Assembly (NCBI GenBank): GCA_900766185.1
Contig: CAAFUL010000032.1
Coordinates: forward strand, 1-50,325
Source of the DNA: an uncultured Johnsonella sp.
GTDB lineage: Bacteria; Bacillota; Clostridia; Lachnospirales; Lachnospiraceae
Direction of reading: 5' to 3'
DNA length: 50,325 bases
The translations under genes and the position numbers were made by a program. The notes under the pieces are model-generated. The model ran no database searches and had not been told where the DNA came from. It saw only the letters and a program-made list of their open reading frames with translations. The stretch's first letter is position 1. Every line of letters starts with the position of its first letter. Below are positions 35,051 to 43,081 of the stretch, piece after piece.

Positions 35051-36598
35051 ATGACACATATAATTATAGCTGTTGTGTTGACAGTTGTAATTGTGGGACC
35101 TCTTACTTGGAAAATAGCTACAGCTTACAGAAAAAAATCTTATGAGGATAAAATAGGATCCGCAGAAGCAAAATCCAGAGAAATTATAGAGGAAGCCATA
35201 AAAACAGCAGAGACGAAAAAAAGAGAAGCGCTCCTTGAAGCTAAAGAAGAGTCATTAAAAACTAAAAATGAACTTGAAAGGGAAGTAAGGGAGAGAAGAT
35301 CGGAGTTACAGCGTTACGAAAAAAGAGTTTTAACCAAAGAAGAAAGCCTTGATAAGAAGCTTGAAAGCTTGGAAAAGAAAGAAGAGTCATTTTTACAAAA
35401 AGAAGAAAAGCTTTTTGAAAGAAGTAAGGAGCTTGAGTCGCTTTATGATAAAGGACTTGCGGAGCTTGAGAGGATATCGGGACTTAGTACTGAAGAGGCT
35501 AAGGAGTTTATACTGCAAACGGTTGCGGATGATATCAAACATGATAAGGCAAAACTTATCAAGGATATTGAGAACCAAGCCAAAGAAGAGGCAGAGAAGA
35601 AGGCGAGAGAACATATTGTTACCGCTATACAAAGATGTGCCGCCGAGCAGGTGACCGACACTACAGTATCGGTAGTGCAGCTTCCCAATGATGATATGAA
35701 GGGTCGTATCATAGGAAGAGAGGGAAGAAATATTCGTACCCTTGAGCAGCTTACAGGTGTTGAACTTATTATAGATGATACACCGGAAGCGGTGGTGCTT
35801 TCGGGATTTGATCCGGTAAGGAGAGAGGTTGCCAGAGTAGCACTTGAAAAGCTTATCTTGGACGGTCGTATACACCCTGCCAGAATAGAAGAAATGGTGG
35901 AAAAGGCACAAAAAGAAGTTGATATAATTATGAAGGAAGCCGGTGAGGCTGCGACACTTGAGGTTGGAGTTCACGGTATACATCCGGAGCTTGTCAAGAT
36001 GCTCGGAAGGATGAAGTTTAGGACCAGTTACGGTCAGAATGCACTCAAGCACTCTATAGAGGTATCAATACTTTCAGGGCTTATGGCTGCTGAAGTTGGT
36101 GTAGATGTAAGAATGGCTAAAAGAGCGGGACTTTTACATGATGTAGGTAAGTCCATAGATCATGAGGTTGAAGGTTCACATGTGCAACTGGGTGCGGAGC
36201 TTTGCAGAAAGTATAAAGAATCTGCCATAGTTATCAATGCGGTTGAATCACATCATGGAGATGTGGAGGCGGATAACCTCATATCATGTATAGTTCAGGC
36301 GGCAGATACGATATCGGCAGCAAGACCGGGGGCAAGAAGAGAGTCCTTGGAGGCTTATACTCAAAGATTAAAACAGCTTGAAGAAATTACCAATTCATTT
36401 GCCGGAGTGGATAAATCATTTGCAATACAGGCAGGAAGAGAAGTAAGAATTATGGTAGTGCCTGAGAAGGTTACAGATGATGATATGGTAATATTGGCAC
36501 ATGAAATATCTAAAAAGATTGAAGAAGAGATGCAATATCCCGGACAGATAAAGGTGAACTTAATAAGAGAATCAAGAGTTTCAGGTATTGCAAAGTAG
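35051..36598 (+). CDS. rny: Ribonuclease Y
   Basis: A 515-residue membrane-bound endoribonuclease that initiates mRNA decay. A single N-terminal transmembrane helix (about 3-22) is followed by a long charged coiled coil (to about 190), a KH domain (VQLPNDDMKGRIIGREGRNI), and an HD domain with LLHDVGKSIDHE. Length is normal. It starts after CGGAGGTG. RicT, encoded at the other end of the window, belongs to the complex that works with RNase Y. Confidence 0.97.
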   Translation: MTHIIIAVVLTVVIVGPLTWKIATAYRKKSYEDKIGSAEAKSREIIEEAIKTAETKKREALLEAKEESLKTKNELEREVRERRSELQRYEKRVLTKEESLDKKLESLEKKEESFLQKEEKLFERSKELESLYDKGLAELERISGLSTEEAKEFILQTVADDIKHDKAKLIKDIENQAKEEAEKKAREHIVTAIQRCAAEQVTDTTVSVVQLPNDDMKGRIIGREGRNIRTLEQLTGVELIIDDTPEAVVLSGFDPVRREVARVALEKLILDGRIHPARIEEMVEKAQKEVDIIMKEAGEAATLEVGVHGIHPELVKMLGRMKFRTSYGQNALKHSIEVSILSGLMAAEVGVDVRMAKRAGLLHDVGKSIDHEVEGSHVQLGAELCRKYKESAIVINAVESHHGDVEADNLISCIVQAADTISAARPGARRESLEAYTQRLKQLEEITNSFAGVDKSFAIQAGREVRIMVVPEKVTDDDMVILAHEISKKIEEEMQYPGQIKVNLIRESRVSGIAK

Positions 36599-36705
36599 TT
36601 TTAAGATAAAACTTTTGGCAGTTCATAAGGGTACATGATAAGTTTATAGTACCTATTTAGAAAGAAATGTAGCGTTTTTGTAAGATATGTTATAGATTCG
36701 ATACA

Positions 36706-36734
36706 TTGTCTAACCTTATATAGTATTATATAAT
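36706..36734 (+). promoter_or_regulatory. Promoter for the choline-binding-repeat protein gene
   Basis: TTGTCT (36706-36711), a 17-base spacer and a perfect TATAAT (36729-36734) lie about 42 bases before the start codon of the next gene. It gives that gene its own transcript separate from rny. Confidence 0.6.
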
Positions 36735-36776
36735 ATTGCTTGATGAAACATATCAATCAGAAAGTCAGGTGTATAT

Positions 36777-37763
36777 ATGAGATATAAAGATACTATAAAA
36801 AGGGTTGCCGTATACTTACTTGCTTTTTTATTATTAATGGTTTTGGCAGTAAGTACACAGGCGGCGACAAGGAAGAAGATTAGTAAAGTAGTTGTGAGCA
36901 TAAAGGCGGATATTCAGGTCGATACCAAAGTCGGAACTGAACGCATGGATATACAAACAGGAAACGGTCATTATTTTTTTGACAGTTATGAATTTGAAAA
37001 TGCTTCTCCAACATGGACAAGGGACGATGTACCTAAATTAAAAATCAAACTTGTAACAGACGGAGATTATTACTTTAATATAAAATCAAGCGATATAAAG
37101 ATCAACGGTAGCGGACTTAAACTTGTAGCTGCTTCGGTAGCGGAAAATGATGAGGTGCTGTATGTGACTGTTACATTTCCCTCATTGGCAGACCAAATGT
37201 CTGAAATAAAAAAGGTAAGTCTTGGTGAAGACGGAAAGGCTCAGTGGAATGCAAGCGAGGGTGCAGGCTCTTATGAGATAAAGCTTATGAGAGGTGCCAA
37301 TAATGCAACCGGAGATGCTTATACTACAACAAGTACCGACTACGATATAAGAAAGTATCTTGTAAAAGACGGTTCTTATACGGTCAAGGTAAGGGCGATA
37401 TCCGCAAATAATCCTGATTTTGCAGGGGCATGGGTAGATTCCAATGCTATAAAAGTATCTAAGGATAAGGCGGAAAGTATAAGAAGAGAAGTCGAAGCCG
37501 AGCAAAGTGCAGGTACATGGATAAGGGATGAAAAAGGCTATCAATTTAAGGATATCAACGGGAATTTGTTGCGTTCCTCATGGAGAAAGATAAATGGGGA
37601 ATGGTACTTCTTTAATAATGATGCCTATATGGTAACAGGTTGGTATTTGGTAAACGACACATGGTACTATATGGACATGCAAAGCGGTGCAATGCTTAAG
37701 AATACTACTACACCGGACGGTTATAAAGTAGGAATAGACGGAGCTTATATAGCACAAAACTAA
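36777..37763 (+). CDS. Secreted protein with C-terminal choline-binding-type repeats
   Basis: A 328-residue exported protein. A signal peptide with a basic start and hydrophobic core ends near residue 30 (STQA-AT). The middle holds a beta-rich region and a fibronectin-like segment (about 145-230; GAGSYEIKLMRG...YTVKVRAIS). The C terminus (about 250-320) carries three aromatic/glycine repeats (WRKINGEWYFFNNDAYMVTG, WYLVNDTWYYMD) like CW/choline-binding repeats that hold proteins on cell-wall polymers. No catalytic motif is visible; it may be a surface adhesin or scaffold. Followed by a hairpin element and a terminator. Confidence 0.82.
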   Translation: MRYKDTIKRVAVYLLAFLLLMVLAVSTQAATRKKISKVVVSIKADIQVDTKVGTERMDIQTGNGHYFFDSYEFENASPTWTRDDVPKLKIKLVTDGDYYFNIKSSDIKINGSGLKLVAASVAENDEVLYVTVTFPSLADQMSEIKKVSLGEDGKAQWNASEGAGSYEIKLMRGANNATGDAYTTTSTDYDIRKYLVKDGSYTVKVRAISANNPDFAGAWVDSNAIKVSKDKAESIRREVEAEQSAGTWIRDEKGYQFKDINGNLLRSSWRKINGEWYFFNNDAYMVTGWYLVNDTWYYMDMQSGAMLKNTTTPDGYKVGIDGAYIAQN

Positions 37764-37829
37764 GATATTTATTATACGCCGGTTTTATGTTTTAGTAAGA
37801 AACATAATGTATATACAGTTCAGTTAGGT

Positions 37830-37894
37830 CATTTATCTTCGTCAAAAAGATGAAAATGTGTAAATTTGACTTATAAAGCAGACGAAGATGAATG
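37830..37894. repeat. Small inverted-repeat element, family F copy 2
   Basis: CATTTATCTTCGTC (37830-37843) pairs with GACGAAGATGAATG (37881-37894) at 13 of 14 positions, spacer 37 bases. Arms and size resemble the element at 23943-24005. Confidence 0.5.
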
Positions 37895-37987
37895 TCGTCA
37901 ATAGCTTGCCGGATAAATATGTATATTATGTAGAACAATTAAATATGAGCAATAAACTATCATTTTTAAGATTTTTTTGGTATAGTT

Positions 37988-38025
37988 GGCATATGTGATT
38001 AGTTGAATCACATATGCCATTTTTA
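37988..38025 (+). terminator. Strong terminator-like hairpin
   Basis: GGCATATGTGATT (37988-38000) pairs perfectly with AATCACATATGCC (38006-38018) around a five-base loop, followed by ATTTTTA. It can end transcription from the surface-protein gene and isolates the leader of the methyltransferase gene that starts just after it. The surrounding 37764-37987 otherwise holds only the family F repeat. Confidence 0.75.
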
Positions 38026-38029
38026 TCGT

Positions 38030-38140
38030 GAGGGCGGTGTAAGGAAATTATAGCCTTTCGGCAAAACCGCAACGAGAGGCAGTATAGGACTAAAGCCTCC
38101 CTACTCGATTATTGATTGGCAGAAGCTTTATTTTTTTACA
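38030..38140 (+). promoter_or_regulatory. Candidate structured leader RNA (L1) before methyltransferase gene
   Basis: Conserved block GGAAATTATAGCCTTTCGG (38043-38061) is flanked by GCGGT (38034-38038) pairing with ACCGC (38066-38070). A second hairpin has AGGC/GCCT (38077-38080 with 38095-38098) and CGAG/CTCG (38073-38076 with 38104-38107) with AGGACTAAAGC in its loop side. TAAAGC (38091-38096) can alternatively pair with GCTTTA (38125-38130), just before seven T residues, as in an expression platform. The same two blocks occur at 44623-44678. Class unknown. Confidence 0.5.
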
Positions 38141-38209
38141 TACGAGTTAGTACAGACTAACTCAAAAACCATAAGTTTTAAGGCTTATTTTTTATTTGGA
38201 GGTTATATT

Positions 38210-38965
38210 ATGGCAGAAATGGGTCATGAATTTTTAGCCCGTCTTGGTAAGACCAAGTTAAGACCGGGCGGTATAGAGGCAACTGATTGGATACTTAAAA
38301 AGGCTGATATAAAGCCTGATTCAAAGGTTTTAGAGGTGGCTTGCAATATGGGAACTACCTTGATAGATATAGCAAATAAGTACGGATGTGATATTATAGG
38401 AGTGGATCTGGATGAAAATGCACTTGAAAAGGCAAGGGAGAAGATAAAAGAAAACGGCTTGGAAGAAAAGGTAAAAGTTATGAAAGCGGATGCTTTTAAA
38501 CTTCCTTTTGAAGATGAAAGCTTTGATGTGGTAATTAATGAGGCAATGCTTACCATGCTTCTGGGCGATAAAAAAGAACAGGCACTTAAGGAGTATTATA
38601 GAGTGCTAAAACCGGGCGGAGTTGTAGTTACACAGGATGTAGTTTTGCTTACTGACAGTACAGAGCGTGCCAGAGAACTTCGCATAGGATTAAGCAGAGC
38701 TATCAATGTCAATGTAGAGCCGCTTATAAGCAAAGAGTGGCAGTCCTGTTTTGAAAAAGCGGGATTTAGAACAGAACAAAAGACCGGTCCCATGACACTT
38801 ATGAGTGTATCGGGTATGTTTAAGGATGAGGGTATTGCAGGAGCATTAACCGTAATAAAAAACGGTTTAAAAGAAGAAAATAAAGAATTTTTCCAAAGAA
38901 TGCGCTCATTTATGCTGGACAATAAAAAAGAGCTTGGATATATCTGTTTTTTGGGAACAAAATGA
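38210..38965 (+). CDS. Class I SAM-dependent methyltransferase, substrate unknown
   Basis: A 251-residue enzyme. SAM motif I is VLEVACNMGTT (about 43-53), motif II is GVDLDENALEKA, and DAFKLPFEDESFDVV and VLKPGGVVVTQD complete the ubiE-like methyltransferase core. The N-terminal RPGGIEATDWIL and the helical C terminus (about 195-240) are shared with uncharacterised Firmicutes proteins; small-molecule methylation is likely but the substrate cannot be named. Strong TTGGAGG site before ATG. It stands alone with its own structured leader, which suggests control by a metabolite. Confidence 0.8.
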   Translation: MAEMGHEFLARLGKTKLRPGGIEATDWILKKADIKPDSKVLEVACNMGTTLIDIANKYGCDIIGVDLDENALEKAREKIKENGLEEKVKVMKADAFKLPFEDESFDVVINEAMLTMLLGDKKEQALKEYYRVLKPGGVVVTQDVVLLTDSTERARELRIGLSRAINVNVEPLISKEWQSCFEKAGFRTEQKTGPMTLMSVSGMFKDEGIAGALTVIKNGLKEENKEFFQRMRSFMLDNKKELGYICFLGTK

Positions 38966-39050
38966 TGGTTTATCAGAGAGTTGGCAGCATAAACAATTAT
39001 AATAGTTTGTGGAAATAGTTGATATAATTGACTGATAAAATGGATTGATA

Positions 39051-39242
39051 AAAAACACCTTATAATTCAATCATACTAGCAACCCTTTCTCAAAGCTTCG
39101 ACAAATTCATACAGACTGCGGAACTCGTGTGCTCGCCTACTCCGTGGCGAGCTGCACTCGAACAGTCCTCGTCTGTGGAATTTGTATCTCGCTTTATCAA
39201 AAGGGTTAACCGCTAAAAAGATTGAATTATAAGGAGTTTTTT
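39051..39242 (-). repeat. Palindromic repeat family A, copy A2
   Basis: 192 bases; outer arms AAAAACACCTTATAATTC and GAATTATAAGGAGTTTTT pair, as do GCAACCCTTTCTCAAAGC and the AAAGGGTTAA side. The G/C-rich centre contains GCTCGCC and GGCGAGC. Read on the minus strand it aligns with A3 along the whole length. Confidence 0.75.
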
Positions 39243-39425
39243 TATCTCCCGCCACGCTACTGTTACAAAGGATATCTTTATAATTGTTTATGTTGCCTAA
39301 GATGGCAGGGTGGGGAGGTGTGAAAGTGACTTTTATTTCTGACTTAAAAGCAATACTTCCCTTATACCGGATTTTGGAAAGTGAAGCTCCTCATACAGCT
39401 ATTTCTTGCGGGTTGGCGATTAAAG

Positions 39426-39617
39426 AAACACTCCCTATTTCAATCTTTTTAGCGGTTAGTACTGTTAATAAAGTGAGTTACAAATTTTACAGACGAGGAC
39501 TGTTTGAGCGTCAGCTCGCCGCCTTTGGCGAGCGAGCAAGCGAGTTCCGCAGTCTGTACTAAATTTGTCGAAACTTTATTAACAGTACTGCGAGTATGAT
39601 TGAAATAGGGAGTGTTT
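39426..39617 (+). repeat. Palindromic repeat family A, copy A3
   Basis: 192 bases; outer arms are the same perfect 20-bp pair as in A1 (AAACACTCCCTATTTCAATC and its complement). Inner arms AGTACTGTTAATAAAGT and ACTTTATTAACAGTACT are a perfect 17-bp pair, then ACAAATTT/AAATTTGT, and a centre GCTCGCC-GCCTTT-GGCGAGC. Almost the whole element can fold into one long hairpin. Confidence 0.8.
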
Positions 39618-39768
39618 CTGCCCACTATTTATGTTGCCAACTACACTACTTGCATAATTGTTCCCATTATAGTACAATAATCTTACCTTTCGAGGAGACC
39701 AAAAGAGGGCAATTTATTTTACAAATCTTTATAAAATCTAAGGAAGTCGATAAAACCTTGCCACCCTA

Positions 39769-40428
39769 TTATATTAATGAATACATCAACATAAAATGGC
39801 AAAAGCTTCCGCCCATCACAAACAAATGGAAAATCTCATGTATCCCGAAATACCTATGAAACTTATCAAAACATTTAAGTTTAAGTGCATAGATCACACC
39901 GCCCACAGTGTAGATCACACCGCCCACAAGTAGCCATATAAAGCTTATTTTCGGCATGGAAGACATGATCTTGGTCAGAGCCAGACTGCAAAGCCAGCCA
40001 AGTCCTATGTAAATCACGGAAGAGATCCACTTAGGGTAATGAATCCAAAACATATTAATAAGTATACCTAAGAGTGAAATACCGCAAACCATACTAAAAA
40101 GTGTTATGCCGGTTTTTCCGCCAAGTACACTTAAGCATATAGGTGCATAGGTGCCGGTTATAAGTACAAATATCATCATGTGGTCAATTTTTCTCAGTAA
40201 AGTATTGATCTTTTTAGAAATGTTAAATGAATGATAAGTTGTACTTGCGGCATATAAAAGCAGCATACTTATTATAAATATTATAAAAGTTGCCATGCTT
40301 ACAGAGCCTACATTATGCCCTACCGCCTTGGAGAAAAGGAATACGGCAGCTAATATAGTGAGTATAAAGGCTAAAAAGTGTGTTAAGGCACTGCCCGGAT
40401 CTTTTAATTTATCTATAAATTTAAGCAT
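39769..40428 (-). CDS. Hemolysin III / PAQR-family membrane protein
   Basis: A 219-residue protein with seven predicted transmembrane helices. Conserved motifs are DPGSALTHFLAF in helix 1, STTYHSF (His), RKIDHMMIFVLITGTYAP, and GIHEIFHLFVMGGSFCHF with two His residues near the C terminus, the metal-binding set of PAQR/HlyIII proteins. Role is uncertain; family members are tied to membrane-lipid homeostasis. A 21-base tandem duplication at about 39892-39933 gives two GGVIYxx repeats in helix 6. Divergent from recA. Confidence 0.88.
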   Translation of the reverse strand: MLKFIDKLKDPGSALTHFLAFILTILAAVFLFSKAVGHNVGSVSMATFIIFIISMLLLYAASTTYHSFNISKKINTLLRKIDHMMIFVLITGTYAPICLSVLGGKTGITLFSMVCGISLLGILINMFWIHYPKWISSVIYIGLGWLCSLALTKIMSSMPKISFIWLLVGGVIYTVGGVIYALKLKCFDKFHRYFGIHEIFHLFVMGGSFCHFMLMYSLI

Positions 40429-40549
40429 AATAAACCCCTTTCGATAATATCAAATCTAAAAATACATAATATTAAAAACTAATAGATGTAGTTTTGAAAA
40501 CTACATGATAAAATATAGCACATACTTAAAATATAATCAAGTACTTTAC

Positions 40550-40600
40550 TTGACAAATAATATTAAAACTAATATACTACTAACAAAGGAACATATGTTC
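40550..40600 (+). promoter_or_regulatory. recA promoter with LexA (SOS) box
   Basis: TTGACA (40550-40555), a 17-base spacer and TATACT (40573-40578) form the promoter. GAACATATGTTC (40589-40600), a perfect match to the Gram-positive LexA operator core GAAC-N4-GTTC, lies at the start-site region. GGAGG then precedes the recA ATG. This indicates DNA-damage induction of recA and probably recX. Confidence 0.85.
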
Positions 40601-40616
40601 AGAAAATGGAGGCAAA

Positions 40617-41774
40617 ATGAATACAGAAGGAAGAAAAAAAGCACTGGATGAGGCTATTTTACAAATAGAGAAAGCCTATGGTAAAGGCTCTATAATGAAA
40701 CTTGGAGATTCAAGCAGACAGCTTAATGTAGCTGCTATACCGACAGGCTGCCTCGGTATAGATATAGCACTTGGTATAGGCGGTATACCGAGAGGTCGTA
40801 TTATAGAGGTGTACGGACATGAATCTTCAGGTAAGACCACTGTAGCTTTACACATGGTAGCAGAGGTGCAAAAAAGAGGTGGAATAGCAGGATTTATAGA
40901 TGCGGAGCATGCTCTTGATCCGGTATATGCCAAGGCAATAGGTGTTGATATAGATAATTTGTATGTATCACAGCCGGATAACGGTGAGCAGGCACTGGAG
41001 ATAGCTGAAACCATGGTGCGTTCAGGCGCTATGGATATAATTATCATAGACTCGGTTGCAGCCTTGGTACCTAAAGCCGAAATAGACGGAGATATGGCTG
41101 ATCAGCAAATGGGTCTTCAGGCAAGACTTATGAGCAAGGGATTAAGAAAGCTTACAGGTATTATCAGTAAAGGTAATACAACAATTATATTTATAAACCA
41201 GTTGCGTGAAAAGATCGGTATAAGCTTCGGTAATCCTGAGGTTACTACAGGAGGTCGTGCTCTTAAGTTTTATTCTTCCATAAGAATAGAGGTAAAAAGA
41301 GTAGATTATGTAAAGCAGGGCGGAGATAATGTAGGTAACAGAGTCAGAATAAAAGTTTCTAAGAACAAGGTGGCTCCTCCTTTCAAAGAGGCGGAATTTG
41401 ATATACTCTACGGTAAGGGTATATCCAAGGAGGGAGATATACTTGACCTTGCAGTAGAGGCTAATATTGTTGATAAAAGCGGTGCATGGTATGCTTATAA
41501 TTCAGCAAAACTCGGACAGGGAAGAGAGAAGGCTAAAGACTATCTTTTGGAGAACCCGGACATTTGCAAGGAGATAGAACTTAAAGTAAGGGAGTTATAC
41601 GCACTGCAAAATAGTGATGATCTTTTTGAGAGAGAAGAAGATGAAGTAAACAGTAACTTTAAGAAGGCGACTAAAAAGTCAAAGACCGATAAGAAAAAGG
41701 CTGAAGCGGTCGTAGAAGAAACTGTGGAACTTCCGGAAGATGAAGCGGATCTTTTTGATGATGATATAGAATAA
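40617..41774 (+). CDS. recA: Recombinase RecA
   Basis: A 385-residue recombinase. Walker A GHESSGKT is at 67-74, Walker B region IIIIDSVAAL, loop L2 INQLREKIGISFGNPEVTTGGRALKFY is complete. The C terminus is extended (about 335-385) and very Lys- then Glu/Asp-rich, as in many Clostridia. It forms filaments on single-stranded DNA for repair and for LexA cleavage. Followed 48 bases later by recX. Confidence 0.98.
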   Translation: MNTEGRKKALDEAILQIEKAYGKGSIMKLGDSSRQLNVAAIPTGCLGIDIALGIGGIPRGRIIEVYGHESSGKTTVALHMVAEVQKRGGIAGFIDAEHALDPVYAKAIGVDIDNLYVSQPDNGEQALEIAETMVRSGAMDIIIIDSVAALVPKAEIDGDMADQQMGLQARLMSKGLRKLTGIISKGNTTIIFINQLREKIGISFGNPEVTTGGRALKFYSSIRIEVKRVDYVKQGGDNVGNRVRIKVSKNKVAPPFKEAEFDILYGKGISKEGDILDLAVEANIVDKSGAWYAYNSAKLGQGREKAKDYLLENPDICKEIELKVRELYALQNSDDLFEREEDEVNSNFKKATKKSKTDKKKAEAVVEETVELPEDEADLFDDDIE

Positions 41775-41822
41775 AACTTAGATAAAGTGTTAATACTGAG
41801 TTATTAACATTAAAGCGAAGAT

Positions 41823-42398
41823 ATGTATATAAAAAAAATAGTTCCTGTAAGCAGTACAAAAAAGAAAATCATTACAGAAGAAGGCATAAGTTTTTGCTTG
41901 TATAACAAAGAAGTTAACACATTTGAACTTGAAGAAAATGAGTACTTTGAAAATCTCTATGAAAAAATATATCCTGTGCTTAAAGAACGGATATATAAAA
42001 GACTGCTCTATCTTTTAAGTGCCAGAGATTATAACTCCCATACCCTTAGGCGTAAGCTGATGGAAAGTTATCCCGAGGGTCTGGTGGAAGAGGCGGTAGA
42101 ATTTGCCGTCTCTAAGCATTATATAGATGATATGGATTACATAGAAAGATATATAAATGCCAATAAGACTAAAAAAAGCAAACTCTTTCTTAAAAATAAA
42201 TTGATAGAAAAGGGCTTTGATAAAAAAGTAATAGATGCAAAACTTGAAGAATTACATCTTAATGAGTATGATAATATAGAAGACTTACTTAGAAAAAAAG
42301 ATTATTACAACCTAAGTGATGCAGACTCAAAAAGAAAGGTTATCAATTATCTTTTAAGGCAGGGATATAGGTATTGTGATATAAAAGAATTCATTTAA
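41823..42398 (+). CDS. recX: Regulatory protein RecX
   Basis: A 191-residue, mostly helical protein built of three-helix repeats (YLLSARDYNSHTLRRKLM, AVSKHYIDDMDYIERYI, LLRQGYRYCDIKEFI), typical of RecX. RecX binds RecA filaments and limits their activity. It lies just downstream of recA, the common arrangement, and is likely co-transcribed. Ribosome site AAGCGAAG is weak, which fits low expression relative to RecA. Confidence 0.9.
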   Translation: MYIKKIVPVSSTKKKIITEEGISFCLYNKEVNTFELEENEYFENLYEKIYPVLKERIYKRLLYLLSARDYNSHTLRRKLMESYPEGLVEEAVEFAVSKHYIDDMDYIERYINANKTKKSKLFLKNKLIEKGFDKKVIDAKLEELHLNEYDNIEDLLRKKDYYNLSDADSKRKVINYLLRQGYRYCDIKEFI

Positions 42399-42519
42399 GC
42401 GAGTTTAAAAAGCCCGGTAGGCTTAAGGTACAACCGGTTTATAATACATTTGAGCAGACTTAAATAAGCAAACTCAAAACAATGATCCGGAAAATTAAAA
42501 GAAAACTGTGGAGATGACT

Positions 42520-43068
42520 ATGAAGAGTATTAAAAGAAAGAAAAGGGAATTGGCATATCAGGGTGTTATATTAAGGGTATATAAAGACTATATGGAGACC
42601 GAAAGCAACAAAGAAGTAATATGGGACTTTATACATCATGACGGTGCTGCCGCAGTGATTCCTGTAAGAGAAGACGGCAAGATACTGATGGTCAGACAAT
42701 ATAGGAATGCTCTTGACAGGTTTACTTTAGAGATACCGGCAGGTAAGGTCGACAGTCCGGGTGAAGACAAAAGGTTATGCGCATTTAGGGAGCTTGAAGA
42801 AGAAACCGGATACAAGGTTGCAAGTCCCGATGATTTGGAATACCTTATAACAGTAAATACTACGGTTGCTTTTTGTGATGAAGAAATAGAAATATATATA
42901 GCAAAAAACTTAAGAATTTCAAAACAAAACTTAGATGAAGATGAAGATATTGAGATAGAAGCGTGGGCACTTGATGATTTGATGAAAATGGTATATACTG
43001 GGCTTATAAAAGACGGCAAAACAGTAGCAGCTTTAAGCGCTTATGCTTATAGAAATCTAACTATTTAA
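42520..43068 (+). CDS. NUDIX hydrolase, ADP-ribose pyrophosphatase-like
   Basis: A 182-residue enzyme. The NUDIX box spans AGKVDSPGE... to FRELEEETGY, with the RE-x2-EE-x-G metal-binding core intact. The upstream AAAVIPVREDGKILMVRQYR segment is typical of ADP-ribose pyrophosphatases (NudF type) that recycle ADP-ribose. Start at ATG 42520, six bases after GGAG; upstream GTG or ATG codons in frame would leave no room for a site. It precedes the SPFH gene by 13 bases and is probably co-transcribed. Confidence 0.85.
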   Translation: MKSIKRKKRELAYQGVILRVYKDYMETESNKEVIWDFIHHDGAAAVIPVREDGKILMVRQYRNALDRFTLEIPAGKVDSPGEDKRLCAFRELEEETGYKVASPDDLEYLITVNTTVAFCDEEIEIYIAKNLRISKQNLDEDEDIEIEAWALDDLMKMVYTGLIKDGKTVAALSAYAYRNLTI

Positions 43069-43081
43069 AGGAGAGATGTTT

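Larger units (their letters stand above)
38979..39642. mobile_element. Composite palindromic element with 15-bp terminal inverted repeats
   Basis: AGTTGGCAGCATAAA (38979-38993) and TTTATGTTGCCAACT (39628-39642) are inverted repeats with one mismatch bounding 664 bases. A third related arm, TTATAATTGTTTATGTTGCC (39278-39297), pairs 19 of 20 with GGCAGCATAAACAATTATAA (38983-39002). Inside are two oppositely oriented copies of repeat family A (A2, A3). The only ORF (about 92 codons near 39284-39562) runs through repeat DNA and looks non-coding. No transposase is present, so it would be non-autonomous. The flank 39643-39768 holds nothing I recognise apart from the 3' end region of the hemolysin III gene. 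Confidence 0.5.

Noticed and set aside
35393..36052. 219-codon minus-strand open frame inside rny
   Set aside because: Antisense to the conserved KH/HD-encoding part of rny with no independent signal.
38030..38110. T-box, SAM-I, cobalamin, fluoride or c-di-GMP riboswitch as identity of leader L1
   Set aside because: None of the core consensus strings (for example AGGGTGGTACCGCG of T-boxes or the B12 box) is present; left unassigned.
39284..39562. 92-codon open frame between and across repeats A2 and A3
   Set aside because: About half of it is the palindromic repeat; no ribosome site and no recognisable protein. Treated as non-coding or a remnant.
39892..39933. 21-base tandem duplication in the hemolysin III gene as a separate repeat element
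   Set aside because: It is in frame within a transmembrane helix and has only two units; noted in the gene entry as a minor coding duplication.
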